64,000 bases of DNA from JBPCQA01 sp050998615 (GTDB lineage: Bacteria; Actinomycetota; Actinomycetes; Propionibacteriales; Nocardioidaceae): positions 62,001-126,000 of the forward strand of contig JBPCQA010000013.1 in assembly GCA_050998615.1 (NCBI GenBank), written 5' to 3'. The translations under genes and the position numbers were made by a program. Below, one piece after another: positions 16,636-25,285 of this stretch. Each line of letters opens with the position of its first letter. The first letter of the stretch is position 1. A model generated the notes under the pieces. It was not told the origin of the DNA, searched no databases, and saw only the letters and a program-made list of their open reading frames with translations.

Positions 16636-17037
16636 TCAGCGCCGCCGCTGGCTGTTACTTGGCGGCTGGTGACGGCGCAGGAAGACCATGACGGCGATGG
16701 CCATCATCGCGCCGGCAACGGCACCGGCGGCGGTTTGCCGCAGGCCGACCTGGGCGCGGATCGCCTGCAAGTCACGAGTGATTCGGTCATGGGTCACGGC
16801 GACATCCATACCGATCGCATCCGCATCACGTCGGGCGATCGCGGCTCGCCGGGTGACCGCCGCGAGGTATTGCGGGGTCGGCTCGCCGCCCAGTTGCGGC
16901 CGCGCCCGGGTGAGCTGATCGATCTCGGCCTGGCCGACACCAGGGCCGCGACCACCGAGCAGCATTTCACGGGCGCGGGTGATACGTGTCTGAACCGCGG
17001 CTGCTTCCAAGGCGTCATCAGCGTCAAGACCGGTCAT
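16636..17037 (-). CDS. Small single-pass membrane protein, family not recognised
   Basis: A 133-residue protein: a long charged, probably helical region (residues 1-105, rich in R, A, D and Q) followed by one hydrophobic helix, AAGAVAGAMMAIAVMVFL, and a basic tail ending QRRR. The arrangement, cytosolic helix then C-terminal anchor, recalls DUF3618-type proteins, but I cannot confirm membership. The ATG at 17037 lies 16 bases after the SDR stop. Reading could also begin at 17082 inside the SDR. It is almost certainly co-transcribed with the SDR. Confidence 0.6.
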   Translation of the reverse strand: MTGLDADDALEAAAVQTRITRAREMLLGGRGPGVGQAEIDQLTRARPQLGGEPTPQYLAAVTRRAAIARRDADAIGMDVAVTHDRITRDLQAIRAQVGLRQTAAGAVAGAMMAIAVMVFLRRHQPPSNSQRRR

Positions 17038-17053
17038 CGAAGCGGTCCCGGGC

Positions 17054-18064
17054 TCACCGTCGCCGCAGCCACGCTGCCCCACCGATGACGGCGCCGAGCC
17101 CGGCCGCTACCGCGCCGGCGCTGAACTCGCGAGCATGATGGGAGACAAACAGCTGCGGGGCATGTGAATGCGACTTGTCGTCGAACACGCCGTGCGCGCC
17201 GTGGTCGTGGCCTCCCTCACCGTCGACCGGCTCCCACAGGTTGTGCGGCCGGTCCGGCCCGACCTTCTCCCCAGTCTGTTGCGACTTGAAACCGGTGCGG
17301 GCCAGGTAGATGTCGAGCAGTGCGGGCGCGATCTTCTGCCCGAAGATGGTGCCGACCGTGGATGCCCCTACCCAGTACTGCTTGCGGCGCGGGTGGTCGG
17401 CGGCGTACACCACACCGCGTGCGGCGACCTCCGGCTGGTAGATGGGTGGCACCGGTTGCGGGTGGTTGGGCAGCCGGGACAACACCCAGGAGAACTGCGG
17501 AGTGTTCACCGCCGGCATCTGCGCGATGGTGATGTGCACGTTGCTCTTGTCGTGCATCAGCTCGGTTCGGATCGACTCGGTGAACCCGTTGATCGCATGC
17601 TTGGCGCCGCAGTACGCCGACTGCAGCGGAATGCTGCGAGAACCCAGCGCGGAGCCAACCTGCACGATCGTGCCCGCGTCCCGCGGGACCATCCGAGACA
17701 GTGCCACGTGAGTCCCGTATACGAAGCCGAGGTAGGCAACTTCGGTGACCCGCTTGAACTCGTCCGGCTTGATCTCGGTGAACGGAGCGAACACCGAGGT
17801 GAACGCCACGTTGATCCACACGTCGATCGGGCCGAACGCATCCTCCACCCGTGCTGCGGCCGCTTCCACCTGGTTGTAGTCCGCAACGTCGGTCGGCACC
17901 GCGAGCGCCTTGCCACCGGCTTGCTCCACATCGTTCACGGCCCCGTCCAGCCCCGCCTGGCCTCGGGCCAATAGCCCGACGTTCGCTCCTCGTGCGCCGA
18001 ACTGTTGAGCGGTCGCGCGAGCTATACCGGCGCTCGCTCCGGTGATCACCACGGTTTGGCTCAT
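17054..18064 (-). CDS. SDR-family oxidoreductase with C-terminal membrane anchor
   Basis: A 336-residue short-chain dehydrogenase. The nucleotide-binding motif is VVITGASAGIARATAQQF at residues 5-22. The catalytic set is Ser in VGSALGSRSIP followed by YCGAK (Tyr and Lys), with the usual intervening Asn region VWINVAF carrying N then V. The GAG of NAG is changed to NVA in that strand, a small departure. After the core, an unusual extension runs through a histidine-rich stretch (GGHDHGAHGVFDDKSHSHAP) to a hydrophobic end (SAGAVAAGLGAVIGGAAWL) and RRR, so the enzyme is probably tethered to the membrane. It converges on the redox operon. The substrate is unknown. Confidence 0.85.
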   Translation of the reverse strand: MSQTVVITGASAGIARATAQQFGARGANVGLLARGQAGLDGAVNDVEQAGGKALAVPTDVADYNQVEAAAARVEDAFGPIDVWINVAFTSVFAPFTEIKPDEFKRVTEVAYLGFVYGTHVALSRMVPRDAGTIVQVGSALGSRSIPLQSAYCGAKHAINGFTESIRTELMHDKSNVHITIAQMPAVNTPQFSWVLSRLPNHPQPVPPIYQPEVAARGVVYAADHPRRKQYWVGASTVGTIFGQKIAPALLDIYLARTGFKSQQTGEKVGPDRPHNLWEPVDGEGGHDHGAHGVFDDKSHSHAPQLFVSHHAREFSAGAVAAGLGAVIGGAAWLRRR

Positions 18065-18175
18065 CGGCCCCTGCACTCTCCCCGGCACCACGCCGGCGCA
18101 CTTACTTTCCGTCCCCTTACCCCGTTTGGGACGGTTCTCTCCTCGTCGGGCGGGACGGGTGCCAGGTCTGCTTGC

Positions 18176-18564
18176 TCACGCGCGCGTATCGATGTCGGCG
18201 GCCCAGCGGGCGATGGAGGGTCGGTAGCCGGGCAACGCGACAGTCTGGAGGTCAGCCAGCATCGCGGCCAGTCGGCCGGGCACCTGCGCCGCGTCGGCGC
18301 CGTACCGCCAAATTTCGGCAATCGCGAGGTCGAGGAAATCGGCGAAGCCGTACTGCGGGACTAGCAGCCGCGGCTGCGCGCTCCGGCTGGTGGCCCGGGA
18401 AAAACGACCAGGGCATGCGTCGCGGGCAACGCCTCGTCGAGGGCGATCAGCCCGATTGCCAACGCCATCGAAATCGTCACACAGATCGCCGGCACCAGCC
18501 AGAACGTCGACCTGGCTACGTCTTTGGCTCGTTCCCCCGAAACCACCTTGAATCCAAAGCTCAC
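18176..18564 (-). pseudogene. Remnant of a DUF2254 membrane protein with internal deletion and frameshift
   Basis: Two fragments of one family lie end to end in different frames. From the GTG at 18564, GERAKDVARSTFWLVPAICV and GLIALDEALPATHALVVFPGPPAGARS match the N-terminus of DUF2254 proteins, then a stop follows at 18361. A second frame begins at the junction with QYGFADFLDLAIAEIWRYGADAAQVPGRLAAML and runs to a TGA at 18176, like the C-terminal tail of the family. Intact members are roughly 400 or more residues; about 130 remain, so most of the middle, including later helices, is lost. I recognise these matches from memory and have not aligned them. Confidence 0.6.
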
Positions 18565-18608
18565 CTCAACCTCGCTAGGGGTGAGTAGCCGTAGGGGAGG
18601 CATCTCGC

Positions 18609-20390
18609 CTAGATCCAATGGGTGAGCCACATCCGATCGTTCCAGGAGGCGTTGGTAAGCAGTTGGTCGCTGAGGATCGGGTAGAAATAGGCGAAGTTGG
18701 CCGCGACCGCGAAGACGAACACGCCAACCGCGAGCACTCCGGTCAGCCGACGGCGCCGGGACGCGTCCGCGTTGCCCAAAATCTTGCCGAGCACCAGGGT
18801 CACGGCGATGACCGTGAACGGGATGATCGCCACCCCGTAGTAGAAGAAGATCGGTCTTTGGTCGTAACGAAACCACGGCAGCCACGTGGTCAAGACACCG
18901 ACGATCGGGATGCCGAACCGCCAGTCCCGTTTGGCGAGCCAATAGCCAAGCCCGACGATCAACGCGATCACGCCACCCCACCACAGAACCGGCGTACCGA
19001 TCGCGAGCACTTGGCGCACGCAGCTCTGACCGTCGGGGCAATTGGGCAGTACGACGCATGCGCTGCCCTTGCAGCCTGGTGGCGGCGTGTTGCCCCCACT
19101 TGTCGCGGCTACGCCGAGCGGACGGTTGATGAGCAGCCAGCCACCTGGGTTGGACTGGAAGGGGTGCGTGGCCTCCATCATGTACTTGCTGGTGTGGAAG
19201 TCGTAGACCATCTGGTGGTAGTTCCACAAGATGTCCAGATCGTGAAGAGCGCCCTCGATCGGACCGTGCGGATGGTCGTCGACCGAGCTCCAGGTCGACC
19301 CGTTGCCGTGCCCGAAGGCGTCCTCGAACAGCTGCGCATGGGTCAAGAAGCCCATCCAGGACACCACATACACGACGAGTCCGACCACGATCACCGAGAA
19401 AAACGCCGGGATCGCGTCCACCACGAGCGCTTTCAGCCACGCCAGCCTGATCCCGATCGCGCGTCGCATGCCGCAGTCCCACGCGAACGACAACAGGGCA
19501 AGCCCGGCGACGACGAAGATCGCGCTCCACTTCGTGCCTGCGGCCAACCCGAAGCACACGCCGGCCAGCACTCGCCACGGACGCAGCAAGAAGCCACGGA
19601 CCGGGCCGAACCCGCGCCGGCCACGCGCGCCGCGTCGGCCAGCATGCGGGGACACCTCGTAAAGTTGAGCCACCTTGCGCCGAGCCCAGTCGCGGTCGGC
19701 CACCAGGCAATGGGTGGCGCACAACAACCAAAAGGCCAAGAAGATGTCGAGAAGTGCGAATCGCGACATCACGAAGTGCAGGCCATCAAAACCAAGCAAC
19801 AGACCCGCCACACATCCCAGCAAGGTGGAGCCGGTGAGCCGACGTACAAGTCGACACATCACCAAGACCATCAGCGTGCCGGTCACGCATGCAGAGAATC
19901 TCCACCCCAATGGGGTTAGGCCAAACAGCCACTCGCCAGCCGCGATCATCCACTTGCCGACATCGGGATGCACTACCTCGTTGGGTTCGTCGGCGAAGAT
20001 GCCCTTGGTCGAGCCGGCGTTGATGATCTGGTCGGCCTCGTTGATGTTCTTGGTGTTCGGGTTGTCGACGAACGTGCTCGCATAGTGCTTAACCAACAGC
20101 GAGTAGGCGTCCTTGGCGTAGTAGGTCTCGTCGAACGTGATGTTGTGCGGGGTGGTGAGACCCCAGAACTGGAACACGCCGACGAAGATCGTGACGAGCA
20201 GTGGCGCGATCCATCCCCACGAGCGGCTGCTGCCGTAGTGAAGGGGGGTAAATCTTCGCCGCAGTGGCGGCACGGGCTCGTTGTCGGTGGTGTGGCTCAG
20301 GAGGGCGACGGCGGTCAGGGGCCCGCCCGCGCCATCACCGGTGGCTCCATCATCGGTGGGGGGTCGCGTCGTCATCGCCACGCAGGTCAT
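18609..20390 (-). CDS. pmt: Polyprenol-phosphate-mannose--protein mannosyltransferase
   Basis: A 593-residue GT39 enzyme that transfers mannose from polyprenyl-phosphate-mannose to Ser/Thr of exported proteins, the counterpart of Rv1002c. After a polar N-terminus, the first helix leads to HNITFDETYYAKDAYSLL, with the catalytic Asp-Glu pair. Next is DEPNEVVHPDVGKWMIAAGEWLFG. About eleven hydrophobic segments follow, and a large loop with two cysteines (GSACVVLPNCPDGQSCVRQ) sits near residue 430. The C-terminal QLLTNASWNDRMWLTHWI is a standard ending. It is divergent from rsmI by 29 bases, as in mycobacteria. ATGs at 20390 and 20375 are both possible starts. Confidence 0.93.
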   Translation of the reverse strand: MTCVAMTTRPPTDDGATGDGAGGPLTAVALLSHTTDNEPVPPLRRRFTPLHYGSSRSWGWIAPLLVTIFVGVFQFWGLTTPHNITFDETYYAKDAYSLLVKHYASTFVDNPNTKNINEADQIINAGSTKGIFADEPNEVVHPDVGKWMIAAGEWLFGLTPLGWRFSACVTGTLMVLVMCRLVRRLTGSTLLGCVAGLLLGFDGLHFVMSRFALLDIFLAFWLLCATHCLVADRDWARRKVAQLYEVSPHAGRRGARGRRGFGPVRGFLLRPWRVLAGVCFGLAAGTKWSAIFVVAGLALLSFAWDCGMRRAIGIRLAWLKALVVDAIPAFFSVIVVGLVVYVVSWMGFLTHAQLFEDAFGHGNGSTWSSVDDHPHGPIEGALHDLDILWNYHQMVYDFHTSKYMMEATHPFQSNPGGWLLINRPLGVAATSGGNTPPPGCKGSACVVLPNCPDGQSCVRQVLAIGTPVLWWGGVIALIVGLGYWLAKRDWRFGIPIVGVLTTWLPWFRYDQRPIFFYYGVAIIPFTVIAVTLVLGKILGNADASRRRRLTGVLAVGVFVFAVAANFAYFYPILSDQLLTNASWNDRMWLTHWI

Positions 20391-20419
20391 CGTACGTAGC
20401 CGCCTGTCATGATGCGGTG

Positions 20420-21259
20420 ATGACGTTGGTGTTGGCAGGTACGCCGATCGGCCGCATCACCGACGCGTCGCCTCGGTTGGCGGCCGAGCTCTCAGCCGCT
20501 GACGTTATCGCCGCCGAGGACACCCGACGGCTGCGCCGGTTGATCGTCGACCTGGGTGTCGAGGTCACTGCGCGCGTCGTGTCCTACTTCGACGCGAACG
20601 AACGTCAGCGCGCACCCGCGTTGCTCGAGGCGCTCCAGGCGGGGCAACGAGTCGTGCTGGTCACGGATGCCGGGATGCCGAGTGTGTCAGATCCTGGATA
20701 CCGGCTGGTAGTTGCCGCGATCGAGGCTGACGTCGAGGTGACCGCGGCGCCTGGCCCGTCCGCCGTACTGACCGCTCTTGCTGTCTCCGGCCTGCCGGTC
20801 GATCGCTTCTGCTTCGAGGGATTCCTGCCCCGGAAAGCAGCCGAGCGGACGCGTCGGCTCAACGAGTTGTCAACCGAGCCGCGGACGATGGTCTTCTTCG
20901 AAGCGCCGCATCGGACTCCTAAGACGCTGGCCACGATGGCCGTCGCGCTGGGCCCCGACCGGTCCGCCGCCGTGTGTCGTGAGCTCACCAAGACGCATGA
21001 GGAGGTACGCCGAGGGCGCCTCGGCGAGCTCGCCGTTTGGGCAGTCGACGGGCTGCGAGGTGAGATCACCCTCGTCGTAGCGGGGGCTCCACCGGTGTTG
21101 GCCGATCCATCGAGCGCCGTACAGGAGGTCCAGCGGCGGGCGGCTGCTGGCCAGCGGCTCAAGGATGCCTGCTCCGAGGTCGCCGCGCAGACCGGCCTGG
21201 CCAAGAAGCTCCTGTACGACGCCGCCGTAGCCGCCCGGCTTCGGCACCCCGGTGGTTGA
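20420..21259 (+). CDS. rsmI: 16S rRNA (cytidine(1402)-2'-O)-methyltransferase
   Basis: A 279-residue tetrapyrrole-methylase-fold enzyme that methylates the ribose of C1402 in 16S rRNA using S-adenosylmethionine. It starts MTLVLAGTPIGRITDASPRL and contains VIAAEDTRRLRRL, VVLVTDAGMPSVSDPGYRLV, the proline-rich AAPGPSAVLTALAVSGLP and FEGFLPRK, all diagnostic of RsmI. The ATG at 20420 fits the family start; a GTG directly before it is also possible. It is divergent from pmt with a very short shared promoter region and is followed by metG after 46 bases. Confidence 0.95.
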   Translation: MTLVLAGTPIGRITDASPRLAAELSAADVIAAEDTRRLRRLIVDLGVEVTARVVSYFDANERQRAPALLEALQAGQRVVLVTDAGMPSVSDPGYRLVVAAIEADVEVTAAPGPSAVLTALAVSGLPVDRFCFEGFLPRKAAERTRRLNELSTEPRTMVFFEAPHRTPKTLATMAVALGPDRSAAVCRELTKTHEEVRRGRLGELAVWAVDGLRGEITLVVAGAPPVLADPSSAVQEVQRRAAAGQRLKDACSEVAAQTGLAKKLLYDAAVAARLRHPGG

Positions 21260-21292
21260 GGCGAGCTCCAGCATCACCGTTGAGGCGGCCTC

Positions 21293-21298
21293 TAGACT
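21293..21298 (+). promoter_or_regulatory. Candidate -10 element for a leaderless metG transcript
   Basis: TAGACT fits the actinobacterial TANNNT -10 pattern and ends seven bases before the metG ATG at 21306. That would place transcription start on or next to the start codon. No convincing -35 is seen and no ribosome site precedes the ATG. Confidence 0.35.
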
Positions 21299-21305
21299 TG
21301 CGGCT

Positions 21306-22889
21306 ATGGCCAACACCTCCGCGAAGGCGTTCTACGTCACGACCCCGATCTACTACGTGACCGTGGCGCCCTCGATCGGGAACGCTTACACCACAGTCAT
21401 CGGCGACGTGCTCACCAGGTGGCACCGCCAGCGTGGCGAACGTGTCTGGTATCTCACCGGCACCGACGAGCACGGTCAAAAGGTGATGCGGGCCGCCGCC
21501 GTGAGTGGTCAGACCCCCCAAGAATGGACCGACCAGCTTGTCGAGACGGCCTGGAAGCCCGTGCTCGACACCATCGACGCCGCCAACGACCAGTTCATCC
21601 GCACCACAGACCCAGGTCACATGCGACAGGTGCAGGAGTTCTGGGAGCGAGTGAGGGTCGGCGGCGACGTCTACGAAGGACGCTACGAGGGTCCCTACTG
21701 TGTCGGCTGCGAAGAGTTCAAACTGCCCGCTGACATCGCGTTCGACGCTGAGGGCATCGAGATTTGCCCGATCCACGGCACGTCTTTGGAGTTGGTCAGT
21801 GAAAGCAACTACTTCTTCGCGATGTCGAAATACGCCCAGCGACTGCTCGACCTCTACGAGCAACGCCCCGACTTCGTCCAGCCAGAGTCGGCACGCAACG
21901 AGGTCATCTCATTCGTCAAGCAGGGCCTTGAAGACCTGTCCATCAGCCGGTCTTCCTTCGACTGGGGGATTCCGGTGCCCTGGGACACGTCGCAGGTGTT
22001 TTATGTGTGGATCGATGCGCTGCTCAACTATCTCACCGCGGCCGGTTATGGCGAAGACGAGCAGCGGCTCCAGCAGCTGTGGCCGGCTGACATCCACCTT
22101 GTAGGCAAGGATATTCTGCGTTTTCATGCGGTGATCTGGCCCGCCATGCTGTTGGCGGCCGGGCTCGAGGTGCCCCATCACGTGTTCGCACACGGATGGT
22201 TGCTGGTCGGCGGGCAGAAGATGAGCAAATCCAAGGTCACCGCGATCGCGCCCGACGTAGTCACCGATCACTTTGGCTCCGACGCCTACCGCTACTACTT
22301 CACCAAGACGATCGCGTTCGGCTCCGACGCCAGCTTCTCCTGGGAGCATCTGAACGCGGTCTACCACAGCGATCTCGCCAACGGGTTGGGCAATCTCGCC
22401 TCGCGAGTCACTGCGATGGTGGCCAAGTACTTCGACGGCGTCCTCCCGGCGCCAGCGGCCGACGGGCCAGCCGAGCACGCGTTGGCGCAGGCACTGTCAG
22501 TTGCTGCCCACCGCGCGGACGACGCCATCGACACGATTGCTCCACATGAAGCGGTGACGGCCGTTGCCGACTTTGTTGGTGTGGTCAACGGCTACCTCAC
22601 CGCTCAGCAGCCATGGACGATTGCCGGTGACGAGTCACCCGATCGCCGTGGTCGGCTGGCAACGATTTTGTACGCCGCGGCCGAGTCTCTGCGTGCCGTC
22701 GCCGTTCTCCACAACGCCGTCATGCCGAAGACGTGCGCCGCGCTGTGGGAAGCGCTGGGAGCAAGCGAGTTCGGACCGCTGATCGACCAGCGCGTCCAGG
22801 ACGCGGGCGGTTGGGGCCAACTGCCACCCGGTGTCAAGTTGACCAAGGGCCAGTCGCTGTTTCCGAGACTGCCAGACGAGGCGACGTGA
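21306..22889 (+). CDS. metG: Methionyl-tRNA synthetase with SIGN in place of HIGH
   Basis: A 527-residue class I synthetase charging tRNA-Met, of the shorter form without a C-terminal tRNA-binding domain. It shows LTGTDEHGQKVMRAA, FIRTTDPGHMRQVQEFW, the zinc/knuckle-like YCVGCEEFKLP...ICPIHG, QVFYVWIDALLNYLT and the second signature KMSKS at about residues 305-309. The first ATP signature, usually PH(I/L)GH in this subgroup, reads PSIGN (S23-I24-G25-N26). Both histidines are therefore replaced. The frame is otherwise intact, and it is the only metG here, so it is presumably functional. It overlaps tatD by GTGA. The start follows the family alignment. Confidence 0.94.
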   Translation: MANTSAKAFYVTTPIYYVTVAPSIGNAYTTVIGDVLTRWHRQRGERVWYLTGTDEHGQKVMRAAAVSGQTPQEWTDQLVETAWKPVLDTIDAANDQFIRTTDPGHMRQVQEFWERVRVGGDVYEGRYEGPYCVGCEEFKLPADIAFDAEGIEICPIHGTSLELVSESNYFFAMSKYAQRLLDLYEQRPDFVQPESARNEVISFVKQGLEDLSISRSSFDWGIPVPWDTSQVFYVWIDALLNYLTAAGYGEDEQRLQQLWPADIHLVGKDILRFHAVIWPAMLLAAGLEVPHHVFAHGWLLVGGQKMSKSKVTAIAPDVVTDHFGSDAYRYYFTKTIAFGSDASFSWEHLNAVYHSDLANGLGNLASRVTAMVAKYFDGVLPAPAADGPAEHALAQALSVAAHRADDAIDTIAPHEAVTAVADFVGVVNGYLTAQQPWTIAGDESPDRRGRLATILYAAAESLRAVAVLHNAVMPKTCAALWEALGASEFGPLIDQRVQDAGGWGQLPPGVKLTKGQSLFPRLPDEAT

Positions 22890-23785
22890 GCGGCCCGGTG
22901 CGGTCGCGGGTCAATGCGGAGTTCGGCAGTAGCAGAGACGTCGGCCGTCCACCGTTGCCCGAACCGTTGCCCGCCCCGGTCGTCGACAACCATTGCCATC
23001 TCGATATCGAGGATGGTCAAGAGTGGCTTGATCCGGTCGCCGCGCTGAAGCTGTCGACAAGTGTGGGCGTGCCACGGATCGTGCAGATCGGTTGTGATGT
23101 TCCCGGGGCACGGTGGGCCGTAGAGACGGCCGAGGAGTACGACGCGATCGTGGCCGGCGTCGCGCTGCATCCCAACGAGGCGCCGACACTTCACGCCGCC
23201 GGACAGCTCGACGACGGACTTCGCGAGATCGAGCGGCTTGCCGCCTCCAGCCCACGGGTGCGCGCCGTGGGCGAGACCGGCCTCGACTATTTCCGCACCG
23301 GCGTGGAGGGTGTCGCGGCCCAACAGCTGTCGTTCGCGGCGCACATCACGCTGGCCAACAAGCTCGACAAGACGCTCGTCATCCACGACCGCGATGCGCA
23401 CGACGACGTGCTCGCAATGCTTGACACCCACGGTGTTCCGCAGCGAACCGTCTTGCACTGCTTCTCCGGAGACGCCGACTTTGCCCGGCGATGTCTTGAC
23501 AGGGGCGCCTATTTGAGTTTCGCAGGCACCGTGACGTTCAAGAATGCCCAGTATTTAAGGGATGCACTGGTCGTCGCGCCGCTTGACAGGATTTTGGTCG
23601 AGACCGACGCCCCCTTCCTGGCCCCGATGCCGAATCGCGGGCGCCCCAACGCGTCGTACCTCATCCCTTACACGGTGCGGGTGATGGCCGAGGTGCGTGG
23701 CGATGACCTGGAAGCCTTCTGCACCGCGATCAACGCGAACACCGATGTGGCTTTCGGCGGTCGCTGGGGCGACGGAAGCCGCTAG
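22886..23785 (+). CDS. tatD: TatD-family metal-dependent DNase
   Basis: A 299-residue TIM-barrel hydrolase, the counterpart of Rv1008. The metal-binding HxH is in DNHCHLDIEDG. The barrel strands RAVGETGLDYF, the histidine strand TLVIHDRDAHDDVL, VLHCFSGDADFARRCLD and LVETDAPFLAPMPNRGRPN follow in order. TatD proteins act as 3'-5' exonucleases on DNA. The N-terminus has about 30 extra polar residues before the first metal motif. The GTG start overlaps the metG stop. A TTA codon lies at 23555. Confidence 0.93.
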   Translation: MSGPVRSRVNAEFGSSRDVGRPPLPEPLPAPVVDNHCHLDIEDGQEWLDPVAALKLSTSVGVPRIVQIGCDVPGARWAVETAEEYDAIVAGVALHPNEAPTLHAAGQLDDGLREIERLAASSPRVRAVGETGLDYFRTGVEGVAAQQLSFAAHITLANKLDKTLVIHDRDAHDDVLAMLDTHGVPQRTVLHCFSGDADFARRCLDRGAYLSFAGTVTFKNAQYLRDALVVAPLDRILVETDAPFLAPMPNRGRPNASYLIPYTVRVMAEVRGDDLEAFCTAINANTDVAFGGRWGDGSR

Positions 23786-23950
23786 GAATCAGCCGTCGTC
23801 TCTGACGTCTCGAACGCCGATCATGGCGCGTTTGTGTTGCCGATGGGGTTGTGGTGATTCGAGTCACCCTGTGAGGCGCAGAAACTAAGAAGATTTTGCC
23901 ACCCGGCGGATCGTCTGGCATGGTCGGTGACTTGTGGCCGGAGCAGGAAG

Positions 23951-23975
23951 CACATCAGACCCCCCTCCTGATGTG
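23951..23975 (+). other. Inverted repeat in the leader of rpfB
   Basis: CACATCAG (23951-23958) and CTGATGTG (23968-23975) are perfect complements around a nine-base pyrimidine-rich loop. It lies 44 bases before the proposed rpfB start. It could be an mRNA stem-loop or a protein site. The rest of 23786-24019 shows no gene, and I do not see the conserved core of a c-di-AMP (ydaO) riboswitch. Confidence 0.5.
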
Positions 23976-24019
23976 TGCCAGAGCCTGTGGACCGGGAATT
24001 GCCATCACCCTGGAGCACC

Positions 24020-25285
24020 GTGTCGAAGAAGACCATCATCGCAACTTTGTCCGCCGTTTTGACGTTGGCCCTGGTGGGCGGCGTCACCGCCTACGCAACC
24101 ATGCAGAAGTCCGTCACCGTCGCCATCGACGGCAAGGCGCACACCATCAAGACGTTTGACGGAACCGTCAGGGAAGTCCTTGCCGATCAAGGCATCAAGG
24201 TCGGCGCTCATGATGCCGTGGCCCCATCCCTCAAGTCGAAGGTCGATGACGGCACCCGCATCGCGGTGTCCTACGGGCGTCAGCTCAAGCTCACCGTCGA
24301 CGGCAAGCAGACCACTTACTGGACCACCGCCACCAACGTGAATGCCGCGCTCGGCCAGCTTGGTGAGCGATTCGCTTCGGGTTCGCAGTTTTCCGCGAGC
24401 CGGTCGGAGTTCATCGGCCGTCAGGGCTTGGCGTTGTCGATCAAGACGAACAAAGACATCGTGCTCGTTGACGGGGCAAGCAAGTCGCAGCACCTCACCA
24501 CGACCGGTCTGACCGTCGGTGAAGTCCTGATCGACCTCAACGTGAAGCTCGGCAAGGACGACACAGTCAAGCCCGGGCTCAACGCTTCGATCCATTCCGG
24601 CAGCAAGATCGCCATTACCCGGGTGGTGAAGTCCACGCAGACTGTCTCACGGCCGGTGGCCTATCAGACCGCCGTTCGCGACGACTCCAGCATGTACACC
24701 GGGAAGTACCGCGTGTCGCAAGACGGTAAGACCGGCAGCGCCAAGGTGACCTACCTGATCGTGCGTGTCAACGGCAAGATCACGACCAACAAGGTGATCA
24801 AGCGCCAGGTCGTCGTCGCGCCGGTCACCAAGATCGAGTATCGCGGCACCAAGGTCTACGTCGCGCCCGCTCCGGCGCCCGCGCCCGCGCCCGCTCCGCC
24901 GCCCGCGCCTGCTCCGGCGCCCGCGCCTGCTCCGGCGCCCGCGCCAGCTCCGAGCAGCTCGTCGTCAACCGGCTCCTCGTCGTCAAGCGGGTCATCGAGC
25001 TCCCCGGCGCCGGCTCCCGCCCCACCGGTGTACTCCGGTGGCAGCGGTGTCTGGGACCGGATCGCCCAGTGCGAGTCAGGGGGAAACTGGTCGATCAACA
25101 CCGGAAACGGCTACTACGGTGGCCTGCAGTTCAGCGCGAGCACCTGGCTCGGGTATGGCGGCGGGGCGTACGCTCCCACCGCGAACCTGGCTAGCCCCGG
25201 TGAGCAGATCGCGATCGCCGAGAAGGTCCAGGCCGCCCAAGGCTGGGGCGCCTGGCCCGTATGTTCCAAGGTGGCTGGCGTTTAG
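24020..25285 (+). CDS. rpfB: Resuscitation-promoting factor RpfB-like cell-wall lytic transglycosylase
   Basis: A 421-residue exported protein, like Rv1009. Starting at the GTG at 24020 there is a lysine-rich head and one hydrophobic segment (TIIATLSAVLTLALVGGVTAYA), then three DUF348 repeats (starting near SVTVAIDGKAHTIKT, LKLTVDGKQTTYW and DIVLVDGASKSQHL). A G5 domain follows (TVSRPVAYQTAVRDDSSMYTG... to VTKIEYRGTK). Next is an Ala-Pro/Ser linker of about 65 residues. The C-terminal Rpf domain WDRIAQCESGGNW has catalytic E352 and ends GWGAWPVC. The enzyme cleaves peptidoglycan to help dormant cells regrow. A GTG at 23975 would add an unlikely proline-rich start. It overlaps ksgA. Confidence 0.93.
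   Translation: MSKKTIIATLSAVLTLALVGGVTAYATMQKSVTVAIDGKAHTIKTFDGTVREVLADQGIKVGAHDAVAPSLKSKVDDGTRIAVSYGRQLKLTVDGKQTTYWTTATNVNAALGQLGERFASGSQFSASRSEFIGRQGLALSIKTNKDIVLVDGASKSQHLTTTGLTVGEVLIDLNVKLGKDDTVKPGLNASIHSGSKIAITRVVKSTQTVSRPVAYQTAVRDDSSMYTGKYRVSQDGKTGSAKVTYLIVRVNGKITTNKVIKRQVVVAPVTKIEYRGTKVYVAPAPAPAPAPAPPPAPAPAPAPAPAPAPAPSSSSSTGSSSSSGSSSSPAPAPAPPVYSGGSGVWDRIAQCESGGNWSINTGNGYYGGLQFSASTWLGYGGGAYAPTANLASPGEQIAIAEKVQAAQGWGAWPVCSKVAGV

Noticed and set aside
18109..18134. Stress-sigma promoter for the SDR gene on the minus strand (GGGTAA present)
   Set aside because: A GGGTAA lies within a CCGTCCC/GGGACGG hairpin, but no GTTT box is found at the needed distance.
18618..19919. A 433-codon plus-strand open frame across pmt
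   Set aside because: Its product is rich in R, Q, H, E and D with no domains; pmt is the real gene.
23786..24019. c-di-AMP (ydaO-type) riboswitch before rpfB
   Set aside because: Such riboswitches precede some actinobacterial rpf genes, but the conserved core sequences are not present in this leader.
24858..25020. Repetitive DNA in rpfB as a mobile or regulatory repeat
   Set aside because: It codes for an in-frame Ala-Pro and Ser-rich linker, usual for exported cell-wall enzymes.
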